Source: an uncultured Planctomycetia bacterium (lineage in GTDB: Bacteria > Planctomycetota > Phycisphaerae > Phycisphaerales > SM1A02). From it: a stretch of 64,000 nt of DNA. The stretch spans positions 1 to 64,000 of the forward strand of contig CALMPF010000067.1 of assembly GCA_937871505.1 (NCBI GenBank). The letters are read 5' to 3'. Position 1 is the first letter of the stretch. Each line of letters starts with the position of its first letter. The notes beneath the pieces are model-generated. The model did no database searches. It had not been told where the DNA came from and was given only the letters and a program-made list of their open reading frames with translations. Made by a program: the position numbers and the translations under genes. Shown one piece after another: positions 63,623 to 64,000 of this stretch.

Positions 63623-64000
63623 TCACGCGACGGGCGCCGAAGCGCCGGTGCCTCCCCTGGGAGAGTGCGCGCCCTCGCCCGGGCGCTGCCCGGCGGCCAC
63701 GCTGCCCGGGAGCCCGCGCGAAGCGGGGACGCGGGCGCCGAAGGCCGCGAGGTTCATCACGATCATCATCGCCGAGAACAGGACCAGCCCCATCGTGATC
63801 GCGATGCCCACATGCAGGGCGATCGTGAGGGCGAGCCACGCCCGGCGCGTCCGCGCCGGCCAGATCAAGGCCGCGTAGCCGAGCTCGACGACGACGACCC
63901 CCCACCCGCCGACCGTCGCGAGGAGCGGCACCGACGCGATCCACGCCATGTCGAAGAGGGCGAACTGCGGCTGCATCAGCGCCCGCCAGAGCGCCTCGCC
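63623..64000 (-). CDS. HTTM-domain membrane protein (partial, 5' end outside window)
   Basis: The last 125 residues of a protein whose start lies beyond base 64000. EALWRALMQPQFALFDMAWIASVPLL, then helices GWGVVVVELGYAALIWPA, RAWLALTIALHVGIAITMGLV and FSAMMIVMNLAAFG, match the HTTM domain related to vitamin K-dependent gamma-carboxylase. The proline-rich, Gly-rich tail of about 35 residues is disordered. Whether the protein is a carboxylase-like enzyme or a transporter cannot be judged from the fragment. It runs in the same direction as the dockerin-tailed gene, 87 bases upstream of it. Confidence 0.75.
   Translation of the reverse strand, partial: GEALWRALMQPQFALFDMAWIASVPLLATVGGWGVVVVELGYAALIWPARTRRAWLALTIALHVGIAITMGLVLFSAMMIVMNLAAFGARVPASRGLPGSVAAGQRPGEGAHSPRGGTGASAPVA

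Overview
The window looks like a high-GC planctomycete chromosome, most likely of the class Phycisphaerae. Two large secreted proteins carry dockerin-like GDLDGDGVVDGADL repeats, there is a DUF1501/DUF1800 pair, and the cbb3 oxidase has a fused CcoN-CcoO subunit, all familiar from that phylum. This placement is inference from protein style; no rRNA or tRNA gene was seen. Nearly every base lies in or next to a housekeeping gene. I see no prophage, transposase, CRISPR array or antiphage island.

Layout. 1-6.9 kb: ispH and rlmN (+), convergent with a HAD phosphatase plus a 1107-residue protein that looks like a decayed indolepyruvate:ferredoxin oxidoreductase. 7.1-12.3 kb (+): a kinase-fold phosphotransferase, a secreted AA10 lytic polysaccharide monooxygenase with dockerin-like and CBM2-like parts, a membrane-anchored protein and an RluD-type pseudouridine synthase. 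12.3-18.6 kb: a repeat cluster, a Na/Pi cotransporter (-), an open-ended hypothetical gene (+) and guaA (-). 18.7-22.8 kb (+): lipoprotein, RsbW-like kinase, STAS protein, MlaE permease and mqnC (futalosine menaquinone pathway). 22.9-34.6 kb (-): two membrane proteins, ilvE, an epimerase-HAD fusion, rpoN, recR, ybaB, dnaX and the SRP RNA gene in the classic ffs-dnaX-ybaB-recR order. 35-42.3 kb: a PIN/TRAM protein (+), a three-gene RDD/lipoprotein operon (-) and cdaA-cdaR for c-di-AMP (+). 42.3-51 kb (-): tyrS, DUF1501, DUF1800, a membrane protein, an MFS-cysteine desulfurase fusion and a methyltransferase. 51.2-61.5 kb: an Rrf2 Fe-S regulator divergent from a complete cbb3 operon, ccoNO-Q-P-G-H-(SafE-like)-I-S. 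61.6 kb to the end (-): a dockerin-tailed secreted protein and a truncated HTTM membrane protein.

The best-supported functional unit is the cbb3 operon. The Rrf2 protein has the CX6CX5C cluster motif of an Fe-S redox sensor, its own promoter is overlapped by an inverted repeat, and an AT-rich palindrome lies between it and ccoNO. The oxidase genes are tightly overlapped and come with the copper ATPase CcoI, the SafE-like protein, CcoG, CcoH and the small CcoS.

Items most worth a second look are: (i) a family of REP-like repeats built on ATGG(C/A)CACACC in at least three intergenic regions, some pairing into hairpins with a compensating base change; (ii) a recurrent -10-like hexamer (TAC[CGA][AC]T and relatives) 7-14 bases before many start codons with no Shine-Dalgarno, suggesting leaderless mRNAs; (iii) an A10 run in dnaX that puts both other frames on early stops, predicting tau- and gamma-like products; (iv) the oxidoreductase homologue that has lost its cofactor motifs; (v) the MFS-NifS fusion.
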